Assembly: GCA_963698015.1 (NCBI GenBank)
Contig: OY969109.1
Span: 1,860,001 to 1,924,000 of the forward strand
Direction: 5' to 3'
DNA length: 64,000 bases
Source: VAXT01 sp963698015
GTDB lineage: Bacteria; Actinomycetota; Thermoleophilia; Gaiellales; Gaiellaceae
Below are positions 17,053-25,984 of the stretch, one piece after another (position 1 is the stretch's first letter; every line of letters starts with the position of its first letter). Position numbers and translations under genes: made by a program. The notes below the pieces were generated by a model. That model ran no database searches. It was given only the letters and a program-made list of their open reading frames with translations, and was not told the DNA's origin.

Positions 17053-17067
17053 TGCGGTCTTTCCGCA
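17053..17067. promoter_or_regulatory. palindromic operator candidate TGCGG-N5-CCGCA
   Basis: The site reads TGCGG TCTTT CCGCA, extended by one more C/G pair. It lies 45 nt before ATG 17113. The same palindrome occurs at 23686-23700 and 25006-25020, each upstream of a gene start, with a half-degenerate copy at 22126-22140. Confidence 0.5.
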
Positions 17068-17112
17068 GTCGGATGAGGGCGCGCACCGAAGGCGGGCAAG
17101 GCGCCTGAGCCG

Positions 17113-17793
17113 ATGATCCCGGTCATGCGCGCAAGCTATGCAGTGACCTGGCGCCACGGGGAAGGCGAGACACGCTCGGGCCGCCTCGAGCTGACTCCCG
17201 ACGGCATCTCCCTCGACGGCAGCAACGGAGCCGGTTCGGCGGCAGAGCTGGTGCCCTACGGCGATCTGCGAGAGGTTCGGGTCGGACGCTCGAGCGCCGA
17301 TCGGATGTCGGGCCGCCAGACGCTCGTCATCGAGCGCCACACGGGAGAACCGATCCAGGTCGCGGGTGTCGTGCAAACGGGCATCATCTCGGAGCTTGCA
17401 GAGCATCTTTCGTCCCTACTCGGAGAGGAGCGGATCATGAGCCGCGCAGTTGTCGTCCTCCCGTTGCGCGCCGGAGCGAGCGAGCAGGCGGCCGAGCTGC
17501 TACGCGGGGGGCCTCCCTTCGATCCGAACGATGTCGGCCTCGAACGGCATCACGTGTTCCTCACCGATCAGGAGGCGGTCTTCCTCTTCGAAGCAAACTC
17601 TCGGGATACGGCCGAGAAGCTCATCGGCGAGGGGCGTTTCTGGTCTGCGGCCTCCGCCTGGAAGGATCTCGTAGACGGACCGCCACGACTCGCCGAGGAT
17701 GCGTATTCCTGGGTCCGTTCGCACGTGCCCGACGACATCTCGTTCGAGCCGACGCCCGGGCCCGGCGACAGCGACGGAGGCGACCTCTACTAG
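17113..17793 (+). CDS. two-part hypothetical protein with a dimeric-barrel-like C-terminus
   Basis: A 226-residue soluble protein of unrecognised family. Residues 5-100 are beta-rich and look like a small PH/GRAM-type sheet. Residues 109-200, beginning MSRAVVVLPLRAGASEQAAELL, look like a ferredoxin-like alpha+beta barrel. The internal ATG 17437 has GGAGAGGAG upstream, so the second half may also be made alone. A TGCGG-N5-CCGCA palindrome lies upstream, linking it to the stress island. Function unknown. Confidence 0.65.
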   Translation: MIPVMRASYAVTWRHGEGETRSGRLELTPDGISLDGSNGAGSAAELVPYGDLREVRVGRSSADRMSGRQTLVIERHTGEPIQVAGVVQTGIISELAEHLSSLLGEERIMSRAVVVLPLRAGASEQAAELLRGGPPFDPNDVGLERHHVFLTDQEAVFLFEANSRDTAEKLIGEGRFWSAASAWKDLVDGPPRLAEDAYSWVRSHVPDDISFEPTPGPGDSDGGDLY

Positions 17794-17808
17794 CTAGGCT
17801 CGTCCCCC

Positions 17809-18129
17809 GTGGACGCGCTGGACATCGAAGCGACGAGGCGACGACTCGAGGAGTCGGGTGGCGGCTACGAGGTCGTCCACACGTCTCCGGGGCTCGAGCT
17901 CGGCGTCTACGTGCTCGTCGCACCGGAGCCCGACCGCCAGCAGCCGCACGTGGACGACGAGGTGTACGTCGTGCTCGAAGGCCGTGGGACCCTGGAGGTC
18001 GAGGGGGAGTCCGTCGAGGTCAGCCGCGGCAAGGCGGCGTTCGTCCCGGCCGGCGCCGACCACCGCTTCACGGGCTACGAGGGCCTGAGCGTCCTCGTGG
18101 TCTTCTCGCGGCCGCACGAAGCGGCCTGA
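17809..18129 (+). CDS. cupin-domain protein
   Basis: A 106-residue single cupin. The conserved fold is visible as PHVDDEVYVVLEGRGTLEVEGE followed by FVPAGADHRF. The metal ligands fit H42 and E46 of motif 1 and a late His in ADHRF, so metal binding is likely. The substrate cannot be inferred. It starts with GTG 15 nt after the preceding gene and converges on the acyl-CoA synthetase gene. Confidence 0.85.
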   Translation: MDALDIEATRRRLEESGGGYEVVHTSPGLELGVYVLVAPEPDRQQPHVDDEVYVVLEGRGTLEVEGESVEVSRGKAAFVPAGADHRFTGYEGLSVLVVFSRPHEAA

Positions 18130-18134
18130 GCTGG

Positions 18135-20848
18135 CTACCAGGTCTTGACGCGGCGGCCCTCGGAGGGGCGCCGGACACGGACGCGGGCGTCGACCACGAC
18201 GCAGCCGTCGCGCCGTGCGAGAACGGGATTCAGGTCGAGCTCTGCGACCTCGGGCAAGTCGACGCCGAGCCGCGAAAGGCGGTGGATGAGGTCGGTCAGC
18301 GCCCCGCTGTCAGCGGGCCCGGCTCCACGGTAGCCGGCGACGAGCAACCCGGTCTTCTCCTGATGCAGGAGCTCATCCGCGTCGACGTCGGTGAGCGGCG
18401 CGATTCGGAAGCCGGCCTCGCCGATCAACTCCGCGAGCACCCCGCCGGGCCCAAAGGCGACGAGTGGGCCGAAGGTCGGGTCCTGCACGATTCCGGCCAG
18501 GAGCTCGGTGCCGCCTTTGATCATCTGCTGAACGAGCACCGGCGGGCCGATCCGCTGAGCGGCCTCGCGGACAGCGGCTTCGTCCGAGAGGTCGAGGGCG
18601 ACCCCCCCGGTCTCCGTCTTGTGCGCGCCGGCCTCCGCCGACTTGACGACGACGGGGAAGCCCAGGTCGCGGGCAGCCTCGATCGCGCTTTCGACCGACG
18701 CCGCCAGACGTTCCTCGACGAGCGGCAGTCCATAGGTGCTCAGCAGCTTTCTCGTCTGTTCGGGCGTGAGCCAGGCGTCGTCGGCAGCCTCGAGAGCCGT
18801 CGACACGATCCGTTCGGCGGCTGCGGTGTCGATCCCGTCGACGGTGGGAACCTTCCCGGCGGGCCGGCGCAGCCACTCGGCGCGCTGCGCGGCGAGGCCG
18901 AGCGCGCGCGCCGCCGACTCGGGATATGTGAAGAGAGCCGCCGGAGCGGGAGTCGTTCGCAGCGCAGCCGGGATTCCCTCAGCGCTGAGGAGCGCTGCGA
19001 GGACTGGCTTGTCCGTGGACACCGCTTCGAGCGTCCGTGCCAGTCCGGCCGCGACGTCCCCGGCGCCGGCCGTCGCGGGCGGCACGAAGAGCACGATCAG
19101 CGAGTCGACGCCCGGGTCGGCGAGCAGGAGCGGCAGAACCGCCTCGTAGCTCGCGGCGGTGGCCGAGCCGAGCATGTCCACCGGGTTCGCCAGGCTGGCC
19201 TCCGCGGGTAGCAGCTCGGCCAGCTTCGACATCGTCTCGGGCGAGAGGCTCGTGAGCTCCAACCCGGCCGCCTCGCAAGCGTCCGAGCAGAGGATGCCCA
19301 GGCCGCCGGCGTTGGTCACGATCGCGACCTGTCGGCCGCGCGGCAGCGGCTGGGTCGAGAGCAGCGCCGCTGCGTCGATCAGCTCCTCGAGCGTGCCGGC
19401 GCGCAGCACCCCGGCCTGATGGAAGAGCGCCTCGACTGCTCGCTCGGAGCCCGCGAGCGCCGCCGTGTGCGATCCGGCGGCGCGAGCGCCGGCAGTCGAT
19501 GTTCCGCTCTTCATGGCCAGGATCGGCTTCTTGCGCGCGACGCGGCTCGCGATCCGGCCGAAGCGCCGCGGGTTGCCGAACGACTCGAGGTAGAGCGCGA
19601 TCAGGCTCGAGTCGTCGTCCTCTTCCCAGTACTCGAGGAGGTCGTTCGACGAGACGTCGGCCTTGTTGCCGATCGAGATGAAGGACGAGAAGGCAAGGCC
19701 GCGCTCCGATGCCTTCTCCAGCAGAGCCAGCCCGAGCGCGCCGCTCTGGGAAGAGAACGCGATCGGCCCCGGAGGCAGGGCGCGGGGCCCGAAAGTCGCG
19801 TTCAGCGAAGGCCCGGCGACGGCGATGCCGAGGCAGTTCGGCCCGACGAGCCGCCCGCCGTGGGCACGCACGAGGGCGAGAAGCTGCTCCTGGCGCTCAC
19901 GGCCTTCCTCTCCGACCTCCGCGAACCCGGCCGAGATCACGCAGAGCGCGCGGATCCCCGCCTTGAGCGCCGATTCCGCGGCGGCGAGCACGTGAGCCGC
20001 CGGAAGACAGACGACAGCGAGGTCGACGGTCTCGGGAAGCTCCTCGATCGATGTGTAGGCCCGTACGCCTGCAACGGGCTCGCCGGTGCGGTTGATCGGG
20101 TACGCGGCGCCTCTGAACTCTCCGGCGAGGATGTTCCTGAAGACGATGCCCCCGATCGCATCGCGCCGCGTGGAGGCGCCGATCACGGCCACGCTTGCAG
20201 GCGTGAAGAACGGGCGCAGCGATGCGACGACCGCCAGGTGGTCCCGTTCGTCCACGTGTCCGAGGTAGGCCTCGGTCGGCTCGATCGGGAACGTGACCTC
20301 GAACGTGCCTCGGTCGAGCGCCCGTGAGACGCCGAACCCGGCATCTTCGAACACACGCATCATCGCCGCGTTCTCGCCCATCACGTCGGCGACGAAGCGC
20401 TCGATCCCGACTGCCGCCGCACGCTCGGCCAGTTGCTCGAGCATCCGCGTCCCGATCCCGCGCCCCTGCTGGTCGTCGGCGACCGTGAACGCCACTTCGG
20501 CCGCGGCGGGGTTCCGGAGCCGCGCGTAGCTGGCCAGGGCGACGATGTGCTGACCGTCGCCGCCGGCGAGCGTGCCGACGAGCGCGCCCCGTTCGACCCA
20601 GTCCGGCTCGAGGAACGGCTCGACGAGCGACGGCCGCACCGTCGGCGCAGCCGTGGAAGCGGAGATAGAAGCTGCGCTCCGAGAGGTCGTCGAAGAAACC
20701 GAGGAGCGCGTCGGCGTCTGCGCTGTGCGGACGGCCGGAGCCGCAGCGTCCCGCCGTCGCGCAGGATGACGTCCGCGAAACCGTCCTGGTCGATCCGAGC
20801 GCGCTCGGTCCGAGTGGGGTCAGAGGTCTGGTCCGCCACAGAGTTCAT
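18135..20848 (-). CDS. GNAT acetyltransferase / ADP-forming acyl-CoA synthetase fusion (two frameshifts near the N-terminus)
   Basis: About 904 residues once repaired. An N-terminal GNAT domain (acetyl-CoA loop QGRGIGTRM) is followed by CoA-binding, succinyl-CoA-ligase-like and ATP-grasp domains. The His of ARAAGSHTAALAGSE, which is phosphorylated in true ADP-forming synthetases, is kept. The enzyme could therefore make acetate and ATP from acetyl-CoA, matching the PFOR operon, and/or acetylate proteins. From ATG 20848 the frame runs to about 20720, shifts, then shifts again near 20650, after which 18135-20639 is intact. Similarity continues across both breaks, so indel errors are likely. Confidence 0.8.
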
Positions 20849-20941
20849 TGTCCGGGATATCGCGATGCAGCGTCGTCTCACGGGGCCACGCCAACATCGG
20901 CGCCGCCGCTGGTTCGGCCTCGGGGTTTCTACGGACGAGAC

Positions 20942-20965
20942 GAGGGCCCGCGTCGGCGGGCCCTC
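20942..20965. terminator. perfect 10-bp hairpin between tandem genes
   Basis: GAGGGCCCGC-GTCG-GCGGGCCCTC is a perfect stem-loop. It lies 25 nt after the repaired stop of the TolB-like gene and ahead of the synthetase gene, both on the minus strand. No U-run follows, yet strength and position suit transcription termination. Confidence 0.6.
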
Positions 20966-20989
20966 TTCGGGTCGTGGTTGCCGAAGCGG

Positions 20990-22040
20990 TCAGCTGCTGG
21001 GGCCCATGAACGTCATGCGCTCCCAGGCCGGGTTCGCCTTCGGCGCCTTGTCGAAGGTCAGCTGCGTCATCGCCGGCACGGGTCGTCCAGCCTGGAGCCG
21101 GAACCGTGAGCGTGTAGATCTCGGTTGCTCCGGTGCGATCGCTGATGAACACGATCTGGTGTCCGAGCGACGACCATGACGGGTGATACTCGTTGCCCGT
21201 CAGCGTCGTGACGCGCCTCACGGAGTCGCCCTTGCGATCGACGACGTAGATGTCCTCCATCCCCGTGCGGTTGCTCTCGAAGGCGATCTGCGCACTGTCA
21301 CCGGACCATGCCGGCTCGCAGTCGCTCTTCCCCATGGGCGGGTACGTGATCCGATACGTCGGATGCGTCATGCTCGAATTGAGCAACAGCGTGTAGATCG
21401 AATCCGTCGGGTACGAGGGAATCTCGGGGAACATGTTCCACTCGTGGCGCACGAACGCGATCGACTTCCCGTCGGGCGACCAGGCCGGCTCGAAGTTGTC
21501 GACGCCCCACTTCGTGAAGGTCAGCTGCGTGGCCTTCGTGACGGTCGGCTGTGGGGTGATGCCTCCGCCCACCTTGACCATGTAGAGCTCGAAGTGGCCG
21601 GTTCGATCGCTCGAGAACACGATCATCTGGCCGTCGGGCGACCAGTTCGGATGCATGTCGGACGCTGAGACGTTGCTCGACGGTGCGAGCGCGTGCAGGT
21701 CCGAGCCGTCTGACCGGACGACGAAGAGTCGCGTGCCCGGGGCCTTGATGCCCGTTCGCTGGAACGCGACCCACTGTCCGTCAGGCGACCACGCAGGCTC
21801 CGAGTCGGCCCGCAGACCGACGGTCTTGTCGTGCGTGAGATTCGTGACCGCGAAGCCCTCGGTGGTCATCGAGTAGATGTCAGCCTCTCCGTCAACCTTG
21901 CTCATGTAGGCGATATGTGTCGCCTTCGGGCCGGTCGGCCCGTTCACGAGCTGCGCGCCGGCCGCTGCCGACAACGCAAAGGTCGCCGTCAGTGCGGCGA
22001 CCACTACCACTCCCAGTCGGAGTGAGTTCTTGAGGCTCAT
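20990..22040 (-). CDS. secreted TolB-like beta-propeller protein (one frameshift near the end)
   Basis: About 350 residues. The signal peptide spans about 1-30 (basic start, then VVVVAALTATFALSAAAGA). It is followed by at least five WD40-like/PD40 repeats with the motif EPAWSPDGKxIAF...D, as in TolB propellers. It is probably exported and binds a partner rather than being an enzyme. The frame breaks near 21080; in the next frame the expected repeat (AMTQLTFDKAPKANPAWERM) ends at TGA 20990. ATG 22040 has GGGAGGTG upstream. A degenerate TGCGG-type palindrome lies 85 nt upstream. Confidence 0.8.
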
Positions 22041-22125
22041 TCTTCTGCACCTCCCACTTGTCTGTTGCACCCAACTCTCGTGGCGCAGAGCGGTCGGCGC
22101 ATCGGGGCAGCGTCCGATATAGCTT

Positions 22126-22140
22126 CAGCGATTTGCCGCA
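22126..22140 (-). promoter_or_regulatory. half-degenerate copy of the TGCGG-N5-CCGCA palindrome
   Basis: On the minus strand the site reads TGCGG CAAAT CGCTG, so only the first half is conserved. It is 85 nt upstream of the TolB-like start, the same distance seen for the intact site before 25106. Confidence 0.25.
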
Positions 22141-22143
22141 GAT

Positions 22144-22359
22144 CTAGTCGAACCCGGGCTCCCGCGCCACGTAGGGGCGGGGGCCTGTTTCGAGCTTCTC
22201 CCTCAATCCGAGGAGAAACTGCACGAGCAGCGGGTTAGACGCGAGCTGGGGGTGCAGGTCCGTCAGCAGGCAGGTCTCGTCCCAGAACGGGCACTGGTCG
22301 CCCGGGCACGGCTCGAGAATGTCGAGCTCTTCCAGCAGGTGGCAGGTTGCAGGTCTCAT
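22144..22359 (-). CDS. small cysteine-rich protein (CPG..CPFW motif)
   Basis: A 71-residue soluble protein. C6, C18, C23 and C30 are arranged as CPGDQCPFWDETC plus an N-terminal Cys, which suggests a metal or redox site. The remainder is a short helical region (NPLLVQFLLGLREKLE). I have an impression that similar short CPGxxCPFW proteins occur in actinobacterial stress loci, but no function is known to me. It stands alone between two larger genes on the same strand. Confidence 0.6.
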   Translation of the reverse strand: MRPATCHLLEELDILEPCPGDQCPFWDETCLLTDLHPQLASNPLLVQFLLGLREKLETGPRPYVAREPGFD

Positions 22360-22440
22360 GGCTCGCAGTCTCCAGACGGGCGCTGTCGAATCCGTCGGTG
22401 GCGACGCTGTTTTGCGACGCGGTTTTCTACGGAGTCAGGC

Positions 22441-23622
22441 TCAGATCGAGGCCCACTCGCCCGCCGGCCCACGGTCGACCTCGACTTCGACCTCGACGGC
22501 TCCTCCGGGCGGAGGCGTCTGCGAGACATTCAGGTGGGAGGCCAGAAACGGCGCGAGGTGCCGACCGACGATCTTGCCGGGAGGCCACCAGAGCGGCTCC
22601 GTGTCCACTTCCGACTCGTAGCTTCCGACTTCGGCCCGCATGTAGCGCGGAGTGAGGCCGGTCAAGAGCAGGCCCCGCAGAACCGGTGTGAAAGCGGTTG
22701 GCGTGATCTCGACTCCGGCTGCGGCTGCGATCGAATCGGCGGCGGCGTCGGCCTGCTGCGCGGCCAGGCCTCCCTGCTTGATCGGGAAGTTCGTGAGGTC
22801 GCCGGCCGCGTACACGTCCTCGACGTCGCGGACGCGCCCGTGCTCGTCGACCGGGACGAAGCCGTTGGAATCGTGAGGGACGCCCGGCAGGCGCGGGCCC
22901 TCGATGCGCGGCAGTGCGACGACGCGATCCGCTTCGACCTCGCCTGTCCCGACGAAACGAAGGACGGTCCCCTCGACGGCGCTCGGGATCGTGTTGGTCC
23001 GCAGAGCGATCCGGTGCTGGGCGAGTAGATCGGCGATCGCGTCGCTGGCCGCGTCTCCGAAGAGTTGGAGCGGCCGGGGCTCGGGGGTGACGAGCTCGAG
23101 CTGAGCCTCTACGCCTGCGTCGGCCAGGTGCACGGCCGTGAGCAGTGCGAGCTCGTAGAGGGGAAGGGGCCATGAAATCCCGGCGGGCATCGTGAAGACG
23201 AGCCGGGCGAGGGCCCCTTCTCGCGCCTCTCGCAGCACGTCGCCGAGCGCCGCCTCGTCTCCGGGGCCGCGAAACGTGACGGCGCCGGGAACGGCTGGCA
23301 CGGAGCGGGCGCCGAGCGCCAGCAAGAGGAGGTCGTAGCTCAACTCGCCGTCGCTGGTCTCGACCGAGTGCCGTTCGGGATCGACGCCCCGAACCACCGC
23401 TTCTTTCAGGCCGGCGCCGGCCGCCTCGGCCAGCCGACGGACCGGGAAGCGCCGGACCTCGCCGACGCCGAACGGCGCAGCCACCGCGAGTGGCCGATAG
23501 ACGAACTCTGCCTCCGGGGAGACGAGCTCGACCGAGACCCGATCCCCGGCCACCGCTCGCAGCGCGAGCGCTGCCTCGAGGCCCGCAACCCCGGCTCCCG
23601 CTATGAGCACATGCGTCGGCAT
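22441..23622 (-). CDS. FAD-dependent pyridine-nucleotide-type oxidoreductase (SQR/NDH-2-like)
   Basis: A 393-residue flavoprotein. The N-terminal IAGAGVAGLEAALAL motif binds FAD. The later block VEDVYAAGDLTNFPIKQGGLAAQQAD is typical of sulfide:quinone reductase and type-II NADH dehydrogenase relatives, with the usual DxxxAGD FAD contact. No clear pair of redox cysteines is visible, so true SQR activity is doubtful. ATG 23622 gives a normal length; the ribosome binding site is weak. It is divergent from the Usp gene at 23774. Confidence 0.85.
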   Translation of the reverse strand: MPTHVLIAGAGVAGLEAALALRAVAGDRVSVELVSPEAEFVYRPLAVAAPFGVGEVRRFPVRRLAEAAGAGLKEAVVRGVDPERHSVETSDGELSYDLLLLALGARSVPAVPGAVTFRGPGDEAALGDVLREAREGALARLVFTMPAGISWPLPLYELALLTAVHLADAGVEAQLELVTPEPRPLQLFGDAASDAIADLLAQHRIALRTNTIPSAVEGTVLRFVGTGEVEADRVVALPRIEGPRLPGVPHDSNGFVPVDEHGRVRDVEDVYAAGDLTNFPIKQGGLAAQQADAAADSIAAAAGVEITPTAFTPVLRGLLLTGLTPRYMRAEVGSYESEVDTEPLWWPPGKIVGRHLAPFLASHLNVSQTPPPGGAVEVEVEVDRGPAGEWASI

Positions 23623-23685
23623 CGCCACGAAGTGATGATCGCCGATCGAGTCTACGCCCAGATCCGCAACAGGCCTGAACCTTCG

Positions 23686-23700
23686 TGCGGGATTCCCGCA
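23686..23700. promoter_or_regulatory. palindromic operator candidate TGCGG-N5-CCGCA
   Basis: TGCGG GATTC CCGCA lies between two divergent genes: 73 nt before the Usp start and 64 nt before the flavoprotein start. It could therefore control both. Confidence 0.55.
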
Positions 23701-23773
23701 TTGACGATCGGTCACTGCCCCGATGGCCGTCGCGCCGTTCGGCTCGATGCTTCGAGAACCAAAGGAGGATCCG

Positions 23774-24220
23774 ATGAAGGAGTTTCTTGTTGCAATTGAC
23801 GGTTCCGAAGGGAGCGATGCCGCAATCGACGAGGCGCTCGAGCTCGCACGCGAGGTCGGTGCGCACGTCACGTTCGCATTCGTCCGCAAGCCACCCTCGT
23901 CGCTGCTCGGCCACCCGTACTACGAGCGCCTGTTGAGCAACGAGCTCGCCACGGCGCGGGAGACGCTCGCTGCCGCGACGGAAAAGGCGCGGGACGCGGG
24001 GATCGATTCGGCGAGCGAGATCCTCGAGGGGGATCCGGTCGACGAGATCCTGAGCGTCGCGGACAACCACGGAGCCGACCTGATCGTGATGGGCTCTCGC
24101 GGGCGCGGTGCATTTGCCGGAGCGCTGCTCGGAAGCGTCTCGAGCGGTGTCGTGCAGCACGCGGGCATCCCGGTGCTCGTGGCGAAGGAGCGCTCGGCCC
24201 GACATCTCGCAGTCGCCTAG
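23774..24220 (+). CDS. universal stress protein (UspA family), second copy
   Basis: A 148-residue single-domain Usp. MKEFLVAIDGSEGSD opens the fold and GSRGRGAFAGALLGSVSSGV is the nucleotide-binding signature. ATG 23774 has AAAGGAGG 6 nt upstream. It is only distantly similar to the copy at 14268. An intact TGCGG-N5-CCGCA palindrome lies upstream, and a ZIP transporter gene follows after 18 nt. Confidence 0.93.
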   Translation: MKEFLVAIDGSEGSDAAIDEALELAREVGAHVTFAFVRKPPSSLLGHPYYERLLSNELATARETLAAATEKARDAGIDSASEILEGDPVDEILSVADNHGADLIVMGSRGRGAFAGALLGSVSSGVVQHAGIPVLVAKERSARHLAVA

Positions 24221-24238
24221 GTCGATCCGCGGCCCGGC

Positions 24239-24981
24239 ATGGACATCGTCCTGCTGTTCCTGGCCGCGAGCGCAACGGCCCTCGCCACGGGAATCGGAGC
24301 GCTGCCCGTCTTCTTCATGGGCTCGCGGGCCGAGCTCCTGCGTCCGATCCTCCTGGGCACTGCGATCGGGGCGATGACCGTTGCGTCGCTGGTCGGCTTG
24401 CTGAAGCCGGCGGTGGACGAGGGCGGGACGATCGAGGTCGCTGTCGGCTTCGTCGGCGGCGTCCTGCTTGCTGGTCGGCGCGCGCCGGCTGCTCGCTGGG
24501 CGTGAGGTTCACGTCGGAGATCTCCGCGGAACCCGTGTGCGGCTCTCGGTCCTCGTGTTCGGGGTGCTGCTCGTGCACAGCCTTCCCGAGGGCCTAGCGA
24601 TCGGGACTGCCTACGCCTCGGATCTGGCCGGTCTGAGCCTGTTCGTGATCCTCGCGATCGGGCTCCAGAACGTGCCCGAGGGGACGAGCGTCGCGATCCC
24701 GATGGCCGAGGCCGGCTTCAGCCGCTCGAGCCAGTTCTGGGCGGCGGTCCTGACGAGTGCGCCTCAGCCCGTGGGGGCCGTGCTCGCGTACCTCGTCGTC
24801 GAGCACGTCCAGGCGCTCTTGCCGGCCTCGTTCGCTTTCGCGGCAGGCGCGATGCTCGCGCTCGTCGCCTTCGAGCTCGTGCCGCAGGCATTCGGGCGCG
24901 AGCCGATGGGTGCGTGCGAGTGCAGGGAGCGCTGCTGGAGCGCTCGCTATGCTCGCGCTTGCAGCAATCGCCGGCATTTAG
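24239..24981 (+). pseudogene. ZIP-family metal transporter, interrupted by two frameshifts
   Basis: About 247 residues if repaired. Frame 1 (24239 to about 24467) carries helices 1-3. Frame 2 (about 24468-24905) carries the HSLPEGLAIGTAYAS and GLQNVPEGTSVAIPM motifs, the metal-binding helices of ZIP proteins. Frame 3 (to TAG 24981) ends AGALAMLALAAIAGI, a normal final helix. The substrate would be Zn2+ or another divalent cation. Either two indel errors or a recent inactivation; the preserved motifs on all sides favour errors. Confidence 0.8.
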
Positions 24982-25005
24982 GGCGGGCCTTCCCACGGGA
25001 GGCAT

Positions 25006-25020
25006 TGCGGGATTTCCGCA
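25006..25020. promoter_or_regulatory. palindromic operator candidate TGCGG-N5-CCGCA
   Basis: TGCGG GATTT CCGCA lies 85 nt before ATG 25106. It differs from the site at 23686-23700 at one base of the spacer. Confidence 0.55.
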
Positions 25021-25105
25021 TCAGCTCGACGGTCTGCCACCGATGGCGCCGGAAAGCGGCTCGCCGAAAGTGAGCCCCATGAACAGAACCGAGAAAGGAG
25101 TCGCC

Positions 25106-25729
25106 ATGAGAGACCTCTTCAAGTACGGCGGGATCGCCGCCAGCGTGGTTCTCATTGTCTTCGGTGCCGTCTCGATCGGGCTCGGTGCCTGGGGCATCAA
25201 CAACGTCCGCGACAACCTCAAGCTCGAGCAGATCTCGGGCTCGCCGGACATGACCCCTGCTGCGATCAAGGCAGAGGGCCAGAAGGCCGGACTGACCGGA
25301 GTCACGTATCCGACCTGCAGCGTTGCCAACGAGTCGGTCGACACCGGCAGCGAGGCCCACTGCTTCGCCAGCTACATGCGCATCCATGCGCTCGAGGCAA
25401 CCGGCGGACAGACATACGCCCAGATGGGGCGTTTCCTCGATGCGAACGGCAATCCGACTTCGGACGAGACGAAGGCTGCAAAGGACCCGAAGACAGGACA
25501 GCCGGTCGAAAACGGCCTACGCAACCTCTGGGTGACCGAGACCTCACTCGCCACGGCGCTCAACGTGTCGTACTTCGCGGAGCGCGTCGGCGTGTTCGGG
25601 ATCGTCATGGGCATTGCCCTCCTGCTGACGGGGATCGGATTCCTGATCCTCACGCTTGGTGGGGCACTGGAGCGGAAGCCGGCTGCTGCACCTGAAGCGG
25701 CGCCGAAGACCGCGACAGCCACGAACTGA
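25106..25729 (+). CDS. two-helix membrane protein with an extracellular loop
   Basis: A 207-residue protein. Hydrophobic helices at about 8-30 and 158-182 bracket a polar loop with two cysteines (in TYPTCSV and AHCFAS) that could form a disulphide outside the cell. The tail is Ala/Pro/Lys-rich. ATG 25106 follows AAAGGAG at 5 nt. I do not recognise a named family. An intact TGCGG-N5-CCGCA palindrome lies upstream, and a strong hairpin follows the stop. Likely a regulated envelope protein of the stress island. Confidence 0.75.
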   Translation: MRDLFKYGGIAASVVLIVFGAVSIGLGAWGINNVRDNLKLEQISGSPDMTPAAIKAEGQKAGLTGVTYPTCSVANESVDTGSEAHCFASYMRIHALEATGGQTYAQMGRFLDANGNPTSDETKAAKDPKTGQPVENGLRNLWVTETSLATALNVSYFAERVGVFGIVMGIALLLTGIGFLILTLGGALERKPAAAPEAAPKTATATN

Positions 25730-25750
25730 GCGGCGACTCCGCTCGGAAGC

Positions 25751-25776
25751 AGAGGGCGGCCTCCGGGCCGCCCTCT
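25751..25776 (+). terminator. strong hairpin after the membrane protein gene
   Basis: AGAGGGCGGC-CTCCGG-GCCGCCCTCT is a perfect 10-bp stem, 21 nt after the stop at 25729. Only a short pyrimidine tract follows. Confidence 0.6.
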
Positions 25777-25892
25777 CGCTACATGGAGACGAAGGGCGAG
25801 GACAACGTCCTGCGCCTGACCGTCACCGTCCGATAGCACTCTCCGTCACGAGCCGTCTGCACGGCGTTCAGTGCTTACTACGGAGCCGGATC

Positions 25893-25972
25893 GGGCAGCC
25901 CGCCGATGCGGGAGAGGGGTCAGCGAGCGATGGTGAAAAGGCCGCTAAGGCAAGCGGCCTGACCCCCTCCTG
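25893..25972 (+). promoter_or_regulatory. foldable leader before the aldehyde dehydrogenase gene
   Basis: The transcript would contain a small hairpin (CCCG-CCGATG-CGGG, about 25899-25912) and a closing stem pairing GGGGTCAG (25916-25923) with CTGACCCC (25959-25966). Inside that stem is a second hairpin, GGCCGCT...AGCGGCC. It ends just before the AAAGGAG ribosome binding site. It may be a regulatory RNA or an attenuator. It matches no riboswitch class I can name. Confidence 0.4.
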
Positions 25973-25984
25973 AAAGGAGACACG

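Noticed and set aside
22441..23622. True sulfide:quinone oxidoreductase
   Set aside because: The overall fold fits, but the redox-active cysteines expected for SQR are not seen.
25893..25972. Glycine riboswitch
   Set aside because: GCGGGAGAG resembles the start of the aptamer, but the conserved 3' part (CUCUCAGG and the GGACAGAG-type region) is missing.
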